A model generated the notes under the pieces. The model was not told the DNA's origin. It did not search any database and saw only the letters and a program-made list of their open reading frames with translations. Position numbers and translations under genes: made by a program. 64,000 bases of DNA from Methanocorpusculum petauri (GTDB lineage: Archaea > Halobacteriota > Methanomicrobia > Methanomicrobiales > Methanocorpusculaceae). Shown here one piece after another: positions 44,331 to 53,335 of the stretch; position 1 is the stretch's first letter; the number at the start of each line of letters is the position of its first letter. Location of the stretch: positions 1 to 64,000 of the forward strand of contig NZ_JAPTGB010000005.1 of assembly GCF_026891975.1 (NCBI RefSeq), in the 5' to 3' direction.

Positions 44331-45728
44331 GTATATTAATACATTGGTCATTCTCTCGTTTCTTTTAGTGACGGAACGGGGAGATACGGATTATTTTGGG
44401 AGATGCTGCGGATCTTGGTTGTTTGTGTGAGTTTTTTTGTTTTGGTGTGTTTTGTATGAGATGCCGGTTTTTTTGCGAATTACTTGTATAAATAAATATT
44501 GAGCATACTCTCACAAGGAGATTTTTTTGAGCAGAGAAGGAGCGTGTATTTCTTTGGAATTTTGAAAAGAATTTGTTTCCACGGATTTTTTGAATTACTC
44601 CATTGTATCTATCTGTTTTTCGGAATGACGGATGATAGTTTCTGCGTTGTTGAGACAGGGTTATAATTTTTTGTAAATGTCCAGAATTTCCAGTATTTTC
44701 GACTGATTTGGAATTTCACCGAGCATGTCGCCTTCTGTGGCATCATGCATCCCGGTAACTCCTCCTGCTGCGTGGAAGGGGATTGTATCTTTCACGACGG
44801 TTATCTGCGGAAGAAGAGCGGCGGCAGCATCGATGAGATTATCATCAACACTGCCGGACACCGCAGTCCGCTTCGTGATTGCAAGCAGTACAGCTGCCCC
44901 GATTACCGGACATTGATAGGATGTATATAACTACATTGGACAAAGTATAGTTTTTTGCAATGTGATGTTTTGAAATATTTTGCGTAGTGAATTGAATAGT
45001 AAATTACGGTTGTCTGATGCGGTTTTTTTGAGAGTGTTCTGAATTGACGGGGTATCCGAGTTACTTCGCGTGTTTCCTCTATTTAATATGGTTGAGCATT
45101 TCATCCCATGCTGTTTTGTGCGAATGAAATTTCGTTTGAATGTGTCCGGGAATCTCTTTAAATTTCTGTTTCCGCTGGTTTTTTGGATACAGTTGCCTTT
45201 CGGAGTATTTTCTGGCATGAGGATTTGTTGCAGCGGTCACAATTTTTCCTGACTCGCTCTGATCTTCGTATAAGTAGTATATAAATACATTGACCAAAGT
45301 CTCATCAGTCACCGTGTGAAGTTTCGAAATTTGCGTCAAAATGGATTAAATTTTTGATTTAAGATGTTTTCAGCATTTTCAGGATTTGGGGATGGTGTTG
45401 TATCGGAACCGATTTTCTGCGTATTTATATTATATTTAATATGATTGATCACAAACTCGAATTCCGTTTTTTGTGGATGGTGTTTGTGGGTGATTTTTTC
45501 CCGGATGCCAGGAAATTTTTGTTTCCGGAGTTATTTTTTTGTTGCGTGTTTTCTCGGGTTTATTTTTCACATCTGCCGGATTTATTTTCCGGTTATATTT
45601 TTTATCCATAGATTTTTTTGTTATTTTTCCAAACAGAGGATAATGATAAATTTTTATTTTGTGCCGGTTTTTCTCCGATTTTTGCCCAGGATATACTGAT
45701 ATCCCCTATATAATATCATTGGCCAGGA
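44331..45728 (+). repeat. Seven degenerate copies of a TATA-centred motif in T-rich DNA
   Basis: The 1.5-kb gap between ileS and cls has no intact gene. It contains GTATATTAATACATTGGTCA (44331) and related copies at 44486, 44923, 45079, 45277, 45430 and 45706. The rough consensus is TATATAATA-CATTG-R-CCA. Three neighbouring pairs are 155, 156 and about 153-160 bp apart. After several copies a second block like CGTTTTGAAAT-TTTGCG recurs. The plus strand is strongly T- and G-rich. This looks like a diverged tandem array of promoter-like units; its function is unknown. Confidence 0.65.
44661..44909 (-). pseudogene. Fragment of an AIR-synthase-related protein
   Basis: The frame reads PVIGAAVLLAITKRTA, then DDNLIDAAAALLPQITVVKD and GGVTGMHDATEGDMLGEI before the stop. 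This corresponds to the C-terminal AIRS domain found in HypE/PurM-like proteins (normally MHDATEGG). About two thirds of the gene are missing upstream and the end is abrupt. It interrupts the motif array. Confidence 0.65.
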
Positions 45729-45832
45729 ATTCGTTTTGAAATGTTGGCAGGGATAAGATTTCCGCAAATTCTGCGGCAATTTCTGAAAAACATTGTTTGC
45801 AGATTTTTGTTCACAAAAAAAGAGGAGGTTGA

Positions 45833-47323
45833 CTACAGCAGCGGTGAGACCAGACGGCAGATACCTTCCTTGACCTTGATCCATTTCGGGCGGTTGTTGT
45901 ACATCTCAACCGTCACCAGCGTGCACTTCTCCTCCATCTCTTTTACCATGATCTCATCCATTTTCCGACCGAACGCCTCGTCATACACGAAAGCATCCGT
46001 CTCAAAGTTCAGTTTGAAACTGCGGATATCCCAGTTTGCCGTACCGATAGCAGACGCCACACCATCAATGATCGCGGTCTTGCTGTGAATGAACCCGTTA
46101 TCATAGGTATAGCCTTTTGCTCCCGCCCGGATCAGATCGCCGAGATACGAGTAACTCGCCCAGTACACAAACGGATGATCCGGTTTGCAGGGGATGACGA
46201 TCCGCACATCAATACCGGAACGAACTGCCATCAGAAGTGAGGTGAAGATCGTCTCATCCGGAATGAAATACGGCGAGTGAATGTAGATGGATTTTCGGGC
46301 GTGCCCGATCAGGCTGACAAATCCTGCATAGATTGCCCGGCCGGAAGAGTCCGGGCCCGAGGAGGCGATCTGTACGCCGGACGTACCGTACGGGAGGCTG
46401 AGTTCCTTCACCGGATAATACGGGCAGTTCTCACCGACAATTACCGGGGAGTCGGGCACTGCATAATTCCAGTCCATGATAAACCGCGTCTGAAGACTTG
46501 CAACCGCTCCGCCGTGGAGCCGCAGATGGGTGTCACGCCAGTAGCCAAGCGGGCCTTTGCCGAGATACTCGTCACCGATGTTGAATCCGCCGATGAATCC
46601 GGTTTTGCCGTCCACCACCAGAATTTTCCGGTGGTTGCGGAAGTTGATGCGGGTGTTAAGGAACGGAATCTTCAGCGGGAAGAAGATTGCAACCTGCCCG
46701 CCCGCCGCCCGGAGGTTTGCGAAGAACTCGCGTTTTACCTTCTGCACCCCGACCGCATCAAAGAGCACCCGCACTTCCACGCCTGCTGCGGCACGTTCGG
46801 TTAGGAGGTCGATGATCTCGCGGCCGAGTTCGTCACCCCGGAGAATATAGTATTCCATATGGATGTGATGCTGCGCGGATTTGATCGCTTCTTTGAATGC
46901 GGAAAACTTGTCCTCGCCGTGAACGTAAACGTCAACCGCGTTGTTGTCCGAGTAGGCAGCATTGTCCTGATTGAGGAGCAGTGCCATGGTGCTGTCGAAG
47001 CGTTCAATCTCCGGCGGCAGGTTCATATCCTTTTCGAGAATTTTTTGGTACTGATCCTTTGCGATGCCGGAGATGCCTTCGTCGGCTGCGGTTTTTTTGC
47101 TGAAGATGTGTTCCCCGTAGAGGTGTCTGCCAAAGAAAAGGTAGACGACGAATCCGATGATGGGCAGGAAGAGAATCAGGAGCAGCCAGCCGGCAACCAC
47201 CTGCGGGTTTCTTCGTTCGAGAAACAGCAGGGTTATGCAGGCACCAAGGTCCACGAGGAGAACGATAAGGAGGAAAAACCAGGCAACTCCTTCAGCGATG
47301 AGGTTCAGCAGAAGATCAAACAT
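45833..47323 (-). CDS. cls: Cardiolipin synthase-type phospholipase D
   Basis: A 496-residue membrane enzyme. Two N-terminal membrane spans are followed by two HKD motifs, NHRKILVVDGKTGFIGGFN and HSKTAIIDGVASAIGTANWD. It would join archaeal phosphatidylglycerol-type lipids into a cardiolipin analogue. Size and topology match bacterial ClsA. Confidence 0.92.
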   Translation of the reverse strand: MFDLLLNLIAEGVAWFFLLIVLLVDLGACITLLFLERRNPQVVAGWLLLILFLPIIGFVVYLFFGRHLYGEHIFSKKTAADEGISGIAKDQYQKILEKDMNLPPEIERFDSTMALLLNQDNAAYSDNNAVDVYVHGEDKFSAFKEAIKSAQHHIHMEYYILRGDELGREIIDLLTERAAAGVEVRVLFDAVGVQKVKREFFANLRAAGGQVAIFFPLKIPFLNTRINFRNHRKILVVDGKTGFIGGFNIGDEYLGKGPLGYWRDTHLRLHGGAVASLQTRFIMDWNYAVPDSPVIVGENCPYYPVKELSLPYGTSGVQIASSGPDSSGRAIYAGFVSLIGHARKSIYIHSPYFIPDETIFTSLLMAVRSGIDVRIVIPCKPDHPFVYWASYSYLGDLIRAGAKGYTYDNGFIHSKTAIIDGVASAIGTANWDIRSFKLNFETDAFVYDEAFGRKMDEIMVKEMEEKCTLVTVEMYNNRPKWIKVKEGICRLVSPLL

Positions 47324-47385
47324 ACGTTACTCCCTATTGTACGCGGGGAGAGATATATTTTCCATGCGAACACAATGGAATAGTA

Positions 47386-47586
47386 ATGGTGTTATCCTAT
47401 AAACAGTTCTGTCGTTTCTGGGGCAAGGGATTTTTACTTGCTGCAATCATTGCTGCAATTGCCGGACTTTTGACCGGAGACGGCGAATGGGTGGGCGTGC
47501 TGTATCTTGGCGCGGCGGTTCTGCTGGTGGTTGCGGTGGCATTTCTTGCGATGGGAAGGATGATTCGGGAGGATGAGCAGGAGTAA
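47386..47586 (+). CDS. Small two-span membrane protein
   Basis: A 66-residue protein with two hydrophobic helices (about 13-31 and 36-55) joined by GDGEWVG, and a charged tail MIREDEQE. AGATATATTTTCC (about 47350-47362) lies about 30 bp upstream of the ATG, which supports a leaderless mRNA and a real gene. The function is unknown. It is divergent from cls. Confidence 0.6.
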   Translation: MVLSYKQFCRFWGKGFLLAAIIAAIAGLLTGDGEWVGVLYLGAAVLLVVAVAFLAMGRMIREDEQE

Positions 47587-47687
47587 GAGCATTCCTGTTT
47601 TTTGTCTGAGATGTCCGTGGGTGATGATGGTTCATCCGGACGTATTCTTTATTTTCGCACATTCTGTTGTGTCTTGGGGTGATGAGT

Positions 47688-47710
47688 CTTTGGTCAATGA
47701 TGATATATAC
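47688..47710 (-). promoter_or_regulatory. Eighth copy of the TATA/CATTGACCA motif, inverted
   Basis: On the minus strand GTATATATCATCATTGACCA is followed by AAG, matching the copy at 45277-45299 in 19 of 23 positions. It lies outside the array, about 108 bp before the secreted-protein gene. The palindromic TATATA core could serve as a TATA box in either direction. Confidence 0.6.
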
Positions 47711-47817
47711 TTCAAAGAACGAGTATGTGTATCAGCTGTGTGAGATGAACCATGGTCATGTGTTCCCTTAGATTCTATCTAATGGTATCTGAAAAATCTG
47801 GAATGTGAGATATTACC

Positions 47818-48732
47818 ATGAACAAGAAAAAAATTATCAAATTTGTGAGCATATTGCTTACACTTCTGCTCGTTACTGCGTTGTTCCAGCCAGTAATGGC
47901 CGGTTCCCCGGACAATTATGGATTAGAAGAAAATGCGGATGCAAATAATCCTCAGCCGAGATTGGTGTGGGCCGCTCCTATATTTGTTTCGGTGGGCCCT
48001 CAGATAGGAGCGTATGTTTATGCTGGTACTGCTATTATCGGGGGGCTTCTCACGGGTGTATCAGCCTACTTAATCGTAAATAATCTGGAGAGTCAGGTTC
48101 AGAGCGGGTCCGTTGAAAAAACCGTTTCCGGTACTGAAACTACATACGTCCTTAAGAGTGAGTATCAGTCTCAGTTTGGGGCGAATCCCCAGGAGGATGC
48201 TTATTATGATACGGTGGCTGCCCTATTATCAGAAGCAACTGGTGAGGGGTGGGAAAAAATCAAAAATGAAACCCCAAAACTTAGATTAATTACTGCTTAT
48301 TCCGAATACCAAAGTTATGCGACTACTGAGGAAAGAGATCAATTAGGGATATATTTTAAGGACAAAAAAAGTGGAAAACATCATATGATATCTTATGATA
48401 GACCGATGAATTTACAGGAAGCCACAGCGTATATGGTTAATGCTCTCAACACAAACACTGTTGGTCGCGGTGATAGTGGTAACGGACATGTACTGACCAT
48501 AAATCAAGCTTCCGCAGAACGGTTATGTGAAGCAGTTTCCCTTGCAAGAGGTGGATCTGGCTTTGTTACTGCAAGTCCCAACGATGATCCAATCGTATCA
48601 GGTCAACCGCAAGTCAGACATTGTCATCCGAGAAATCTTGATGGAACTCAGATGCATGATCTAAATGGCGATAGTCCACATTGTCACTATCTGGTGTATC
48701 CAATGAATCTTGCAGGAATTATGAGTGTCTGA
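47818..48732 (+). CDS. Secreted protein with membrane span and His/Cys-rich C-terminus
   Basis: A 304-residue protein with a clear signal peptide (MNKKKIIKFVSILLTLLLVT to VMAG). A glycine-rich hydrophobic span at about 65-90 (GTAIIGGLLTGVSAYLIV) follows, then a polar domain with GHVLTINQASAERLCEAVSL, VRHCHPRN and HCHYLVYP. The paired HCH motifs suggest metal binding or a catalytic site; the layout resembles C-terminal domains of secreted toxins, but the resemblance is weak. Codons are AT-rich compared with neighbours. Only 2 bp separate it from the next gene. Confidence 0.65.
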   Translation: MNKKKIIKFVSILLTLLLVTALFQPVMAGSPDNYGLEENADANNPQPRLVWAAPIFVSVGPQIGAYVYAGTAIIGGLLTGVSAYLIVNNLESQVQSGSVEKTVSGTETTYVLKSEYQSQFGANPQEDAYYDTVAALLSEATGEGWEKIKNETPKLRLITAYSEYQSYATTEERDQLGIYFKDKKSGKHHMISYDRPMNLQEATAYMVNALNTNTVGRGDSGNGHVLTINQASAERLCEAVSLARGGSGFVTASPNDDPIVSGQPQVRHCHPRNLDGTQMHDLNGDSPHCHYLVYPMNLAGIMSV

Positions 48733-48734
48733 GT

Positions 48735-49688
48735 ATGTGGCATCACGAGTATATTGACAAGTATGTGGACACGCTGGTCTTTGATCCGGCAGAAAACACG
48801 GTGTCCTGGGTGCAGGACGGCATCTGTGCAGCAGATTCCATCTCTGATGAGGTGTTGTTGGCGTACTGCCGCAGATCTCCACTGTGGTTCTACTCACCAC
48901 TTCTCCGGCATGATGACGGGAGTGTCCGTTTTTCGGATATTCTCGCATTGGCGGTGCATGAAGCCGAAACGAACGATATACTCATGACAACTATCGGCAG
49001 ATACCGGTGCTGTACGATCAATCTCGCCCTGCATCCGTGTGAAACGCCGGAGGGGGTCGTTGATGAACTCCGGGAAGATTGGGATCATGTTGCTCTGTCA
49101 CTCATGAATGCCGAGAACAGCAAAACCATGGACCAGAACTATGGTTTGCTGTTTCATCTGCCCGGCAGACTGATGACCAATGAACCCTATGAGGACGGTC
49201 TTCCCCTTGCACCAAAGCAGGTTTACACCGATCGCGACAAGTACATTGAAACACTGATCTTTGATCCGTCGAACAACACCGTCTCATGGATGCAGGACGG
49301 CATCTGCACCGCAGATTCCGTCTCCGAGGAAGCACTGCGGGAGTGCTTCCGCAGTCATTCACTGCCGTTCTACTCTCCGCGTCTCTCCGACAAAGATACT
49401 TTTGATTTTGCGGCACTGCTTCACTGGGGGAGACAGTCAGCGGAAGAAAACAGGAATCAGTATGCGCTGCATATTCATACGTCAACCGTGGGAGGCCTTA
49501 TCTTCTGCACGCTGAATGTACTTCTTCATCCCATAGACGGGACGAATGCATTTGATCCGGTTCTGGATGACTGGAATTTGGTGAAACAGATTGTGCATGA
49601 AGCGGACAAAAAGAAAACGCTTGCAAAGAATCTCCCCTTGCTTCTGACCTTTGCCGGGTATGACGCCGAAGGCGGACGTTCCCTCTAA
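48735..49688 (+). CDS. Tandem-duplicated hypothetical protein, partner of the secreted protein
   Basis: A 317-residue soluble protein made of two copies of a domain of about 150 residues. Residue 8 onwards reads DKYVDTLVFDPAENTVSWVQ and residue 168 onwards DKYIETLIFDPSNNTVSWMQ; DGIC-x-ADS, FYSP and a C-terminal DDW or EDW follow in both. There is no signal peptide. The start MWHHEYID lies 2 bp after the upstream stop, so the genes form one operon. An immunity or chaperone role for the secreted partner is an inference from layout. Confidence 0.65.
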   Translation: MWHHEYIDKYVDTLVFDPAENTVSWVQDGICAADSISDEVLLAYCRRSPLWFYSPLLRHDDGSVRFSDILALAVHEAETNDILMTTIGRYRCCTINLALHPCETPEGVVDELREDWDHVALSLMNAENSKTMDQNYGLLFHLPGRLMTNEPYEDGLPLAPKQVYTDRDKYIETLIFDPSNNTVSWMQDGICTADSVSEEALRECFRSHSLPFYSPRLSDKDTFDFAALLHWGRQSAEENRNQYALHIHTSTVGGLIFCTLNVLLHPIDGTNAFDPVLDDWNLVKQIVHEADKKKTLAKNLPLLLTFAGYDAEGGRSL

Positions 49689-49719
49689 TCTTTTTTTTGA
49701 AAAAACCGATCAGGTTCAT

Positions 49720-50721
49720 ATGCGTTCAGCACCCAATCTTAGAACAGCTATGTCCCGGACGATTACGTTTTCCCGGAATGTGTTTCTCCCGCTGACGAAT
49801 GTATGTGCAAACGCCTGCGGATACTGTTCGTTTAAGGCATCCGTCGCCGACGGCTGTGTGATGCCGGAGACGGAGGTTCTCGCCACACTTCGCCGCGGAG
49901 CGGAGTTCGGCTGTACCGAGGCATTGTTCACGTTCGGGGAACGGCCGGAAAACGAACCGGGATTTCGGCGGTATATCGAAGCGGCAGGATATCCTGACAT
50001 CCTTTCCTACTGCGAAGCAATGAGCCGGGCGGCGCTGGAACTTGGCATGCTGCCGCACACCAACGCCGGAATTTTAACGTATGAGGAACTGGAACGACTC
50101 CGGTGCGTGAACGCGAGTATGGGGCTGATGCTGGAGACGACCGCAGACATTCCGGCACACCGCCACAGTCCGGGAAAAGATCCTGCGGTACGCATTGAGA
50201 TGATGGCCGATGCCGGAAAACTGAAGATTCCGTTTACGACCGGGCTTCTGCTCGGTATCGGAGAAACTGCGTCCGACCGCGAAGAGTCGCTTGCGGTGAT
50301 CCGTGACCTGCACAAACGTTACGGCCACATTCAGGAGGTGATTATCCAGAACTTCTGTCCGAAAGAGGGAACGGAAATGTCAGGTGTTCCGGGGGCGTCG
50401 CAGGAGATCATCGCCGACACCATCCGGCTTGCGGCAGAGATTCTGCCGCAGGACATCTCCCTTCAGATTCCGCCGAACCTTGCGGATGCAGCCCGGCTTC
50501 TCCCGCTTGGTGTGACGGATCTCGGCGGCGTCTCGCCGGTCACGATCGATTACATCAACCCGGAACATCCCTGGCCGGCACTGGACGCACTGGCAGAGAT
50601 TGCCGCCGGATACGAACTGCGGGAGCGGCTGTGTGTCTATCCGCAGTACTGCAACCCGGAGTGGATTTCACCGGAGCTTCTCCCGCTGGTGGAGCGATTG
50701 GCAAAACGGGTGTATGGATAG
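49720..50721 (+). CDS. cofG: FO synthase subunit 1 (7,8-didemethyl-8-hydroxy-5-deazariboflavin synthase)
   Basis: A 333-residue radical SAM enzyme of coenzyme F420 synthesis. The cluster motif is CANACGYCSFKA, with FTFGERPE, PHTNAGILTYEE, METTAD-like LETTADIP and GLLLGIGET typical of CofG. It joins tyrosine-derived and diaminouracil parts with CofH, which is not in the window. ATG 49720 follows CAGG; ATG 49750 would also give a normal N-terminus. Confidence 0.93.
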   Translation: MRSAPNLRTAMSRTITFSRNVFLPLTNVCANACGYCSFKASVADGCVMPETEVLATLRRGAEFGCTEALFTFGERPENEPGFRRYIEAAGYPDILSYCEAMSRAALELGMLPHTNAGILTYEELERLRCVNASMGLMLETTADIPAHRHSPGKDPAVRIEMMADAGKLKIPFTTGLLLGIGETASDREESLAVIRDLHKRYGHIQEVIIQNFCPKEGTEMSGVPGASQEIIADTIRLAAEILPQDISLQIPPNLADAARLLPLGVTDLGGVSPVTIDYINPEHPWPALDALAEIAAGYELRERLCVYPQYCNPEWISPELLPLVERLAKRVYG

Positions 50722-50770
50722 TGTGTCATGCTAACACTTATCATAAAATCCGTTCAATAAATATGACACG

Positions 50771-51484
50771 ATGAAACAGGGCGATCTTCTCTATCTGGGT
50801 AAAGCAAAGTCCGTGTATCTGACCGACAAAACCGATGAGCTTCTGGTGGTGTTTCGGGATGATATTACTGCATTTGACGGGCAAAAGAAGAATGTCCTTG
50901 CAGGCAAAGGCGGGTACAATGCAAAGGTTACCGCATACTTTTATCCGCTTCTTGAAGCGGCCGGTATCCCGACGCATTTCCTTGCAGAGGTAACGCCGAA
51001 CTCACATCTGGTTCGCCGGCTTTCGATGATTCCGCTGGAGGTCATCGTCCGCAACCGTGCAGCAGGTTCGCTTGTGCGTAACTACGGGTTCACCGAAGGA
51101 CAGCCGCTTTCCCCTCCGCTGATTATGATGGATCTCAAAGATGACTCGCGTCACGACCCCATGGTAACCGATGAACTTATTCTGGCAATGCATCTCGCCA
51201 CCGCAGAGGAACTTGCGGAGATCAAACGGCTGGCGCTTGCGATCAATGCGGTTCTTCGGGAAAATCTTACAGCAAAGGGTCTGGACTTAATCGATATGAA
51301 GTTTGAGTTCGGCCGGGATACAACCGGCATGATCCGGCTGGGCGATGAGATCAGCATGGACTCACTGCGGCTGTGGGATCACGGCGCGATCGGTGCCTCG
51401 CTTGATAAGGATGTATACCGCAAAGAACTGGGCGATGTCATGGAGACCTACGCAGCGGTTGCACAGCGTATTTGCGGGAAATAA
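50771..51484 (+). CDS. purC: SAICAR synthetase
   Basis: A 237-residue purine-pathway ligase with YLGKAKSVYLTD, FRDDITAFDG, the signature PLEVIVRNRAAGSL and LIDMKFEFG. It joins CAIR and aspartate. The start is directly downstream of an AATAAATATGACACG promoter-like stretch. Confidence 0.96.
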   Translation: MKQGDLLYLGKAKSVYLTDKTDELLVVFRDDITAFDGQKKNVLAGKGGYNAKVTAYFYPLLEAAGIPTHFLAEVTPNSHLVRRLSMIPLEVIVRNRAAGSLVRNYGFTEGQPLSPPLIMMDLKDDSRHDPMVTDELILAMHLATAEELAEIKRLALAINAVLRENLTAKGLDLIDMKFEFGRDTTGMIRLGDEISMDSLRLWDHGAIGASLDKDVYRKELGDVMETYAAVAQRICGK

Positions 51485-51734
51485 CTCTTCCTCTATGTAT
51501 GTCCTGAAATTTTCAGAGAATTTTAGAGGATAAATCGCAACATTATTTTTGAAAAATGGAACTGAGCAGGGGGTACACGCAGCTTTACTTGGAGTAGCCA
51601 CAAAAACTCCACGTATCACGTACTTGTTTTCATTCCCGGTCTTCAGAAAAAATATCCAACCAACTATTTTTGAATATTTCATCAGTATGATCCCTTATCA
51701 TTATATTTGAGCAGGTTCGATCATCATATATCAA

Positions 51735-53222
51735 ATGGGCATCTTTCGTGAACTTGCAAGTGTCGGACATGATCTTGGAGCAGTATTTCTCCTGATAGGC
51801 CTTGCAACCATTCTGCCGCTCGGAGTCGGGGCATACTATCAGGAATGGGATGCATTCTTCGTGATGGGACAGGCAACACTTCTGTTTCTCCTTCTCGGCG
51901 CTTCTCTTCGGCTCCTCCCCAAAGGCAATAAGCCTGCACGCAACAGCTTGTCCATTGCGGCAACCGCTCTTGTCTGGGTCTTTGTGAGTTTTTTCGGATG
52001 TCTGCCCTTTCTGTTTACCGGGATGGGGCTGCTTGATGCGGCATTTGAGTCCATGTCAGCCTGGACCGGCACAGGATTTACACTTGCGACAAATATTGAA
52101 GACTGGCCCAAGACGCTGCTGTTCTGGCGATCGTTTATGCAGTGGATCGGAGGTCTTGGAATTATCGCGTTCACCCTCACGGTTGCCAGCAGGTCCGGCC
52201 TTGTTGCCCGCGGTCTCTATCGCTCCGAAGGCCGCTCGGAAGCGTTCATGCCAAGTGTGATCGCGACCGCATTTCAGATGTGGAAGATCTATGTGGTACT
52301 CACCATTATCTCTCTCTTTGCCATCATGGCAACCGGCCTGGACCTTTGGGACGCGGTAAACGTCGCATTCTGTGCAATTTCCACGGGAGGATTGTCCATT
52401 TATACAGATGGCATTTCCCATTTCCAAAACTTCGGGCTGGAGATGGTCCTTATCCCGATCATGCTTGCAGGTGCATTGCCGTTCCGGCTGTATTATCTCG
52501 TCTACACGAACCGTTCCTTCAAAGAGATCCTCTCCGACCGGGTTCTTCATCTGCTTGCCGGGGTCTTCCTTCTCGTTGCTGCGGTCCTTACCTGTGACCT
52601 GATTCTGTTCAATAACTATACGCTGATCGACGCTGTCCGGGAAGGATTCTTTATGTCCGGAACTGCCATTAGCTCGACCGGATTCCAGAACACAACCATG
52701 GCAGGATGGAGTGCTGCCATGATCCTGTTCCTCGCAGTGTTCGTTCTCATCGAAGGAGGATCAGGCAGTACATCCGGAGGTATCAAGCTTGACCGCATTC
52801 AGGTGATGTTTGAGGCGATGGTATGGTGGTTCAGAAAGACAATTGTAAGTCCGCGTGCCTACATTCCGATGCGTCACGATGGAAAACCCGTTGCAGGGAA
52901 GGACGCCGACATGCTGATTGCAAAGTCTCTGCTGCTGATCATTCTGTATATTCTGCTGGTCGTTGCAATACTGGTTATTCTTCTGCATGATCCTTACTTC
53001 TCCAAAGACGTCATTGGAACGATGTATGATGTTTTCAGCTGCGTGGGCAATAATGGCAGTACGGCAGGCGTTGTCGGACCTGATATGCCGGATTACGCCA
53101 AAGTCGTGATGTACTTTGCAATGTGGATCGGCAGACTGGAGATCATCCCGGTTATCATTCTCGTCTGGGGTCTGCTCCGCGGATTTGAGTGGCATCTGGG
53201 AAGCGGACCATCGAAAAAGTGA
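51735..53222 (+). CDS. trkH: TrkH/KtrB-family potassium uptake protein
   Basis: A 495-residue membrane protein with four pore repeats, visible as AWTGTGFTL, AISTGGLSIY, AISSTGFQNT and NNGSTAGVV, plus GGSGSTSGGIKLDR. CATTATATTTG (about 51700-51710) lies about 25-30 bp upstream of the ATG. The TrkA-type regulatory subunit is not adjacent. Confidence 0.93.
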   Translation: MGIFRELASVGHDLGAVFLLIGLATILPLGVGAYYQEWDAFFVMGQATLLFLLLGASLRLLPKGNKPARNSLSIAATALVWVFVSFFGCLPFLFTGMGLLDAAFESMSAWTGTGFTLATNIEDWPKTLLFWRSFMQWIGGLGIIAFTLTVASRSGLVARGLYRSEGRSEAFMPSVIATAFQMWKIYVVLTIISLFAIMATGLDLWDAVNVAFCAISTGGLSIYTDGISHFQNFGLEMVLIPIMLAGALPFRLYYLVYTNRSFKEILSDRVLHLLAGVFLLVAAVLTCDLILFNNYTLIDAVREGFFMSGTAISSTGFQNTTMAGWSAAMILFLAVFVLIEGGSGSTSGGIKLDRIQVMFEAMVWWFRKTIVSPRAYIPMRHDGKPVAGKDADMLIAKSLLLIILYILLVVAILVILLHDPYFSKDVIGTMYDVFSCVGNNGSTAGVVGPDMPDYAKVVMYFAMWIGRLEIIPVIILVWGLLRGFEWHLGSGPSKK

Positions 53223-53288
53223 GCGGGCCGCCTCTCCTCATCCCTCATCATTCACTATTTTTTGCCGTTGGAACAAAGAAAGGAAGAT

Positions 53289-53314
53289 TGCCACAAGTCA
53301 AGATATATGTGGCA
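53289..53314 (+). promoter_or_regulatory. Operator-like palindrome spanning the TATA box of the NifH-like operon
   Basis: TGCCACA (53289-53295) and TGTGGCA (53308-53314) are a perfect 7-bp inverted repeat flanking AGATATA, the TATA element about 30 bp before the ATG at 53336. Binding there would block TBP, so repression is the likely mode. It does not match the methanogen nitrogen repressor NrpR operator (GGAA-N6-TTCC). Confidence 0.6.
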
Positions 53315-53335
53315 TGCCGGTCAAATAGGTAGTGA

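Noticed and set aside
45070-45700. Small open frames in the T-rich desert (for example 45079-45339 and 45445-45699)
   Set aside because: They are low-complexity, Phe/Leu-rich by T content, lack ribosome binding sites and overlap the repeated motifs.
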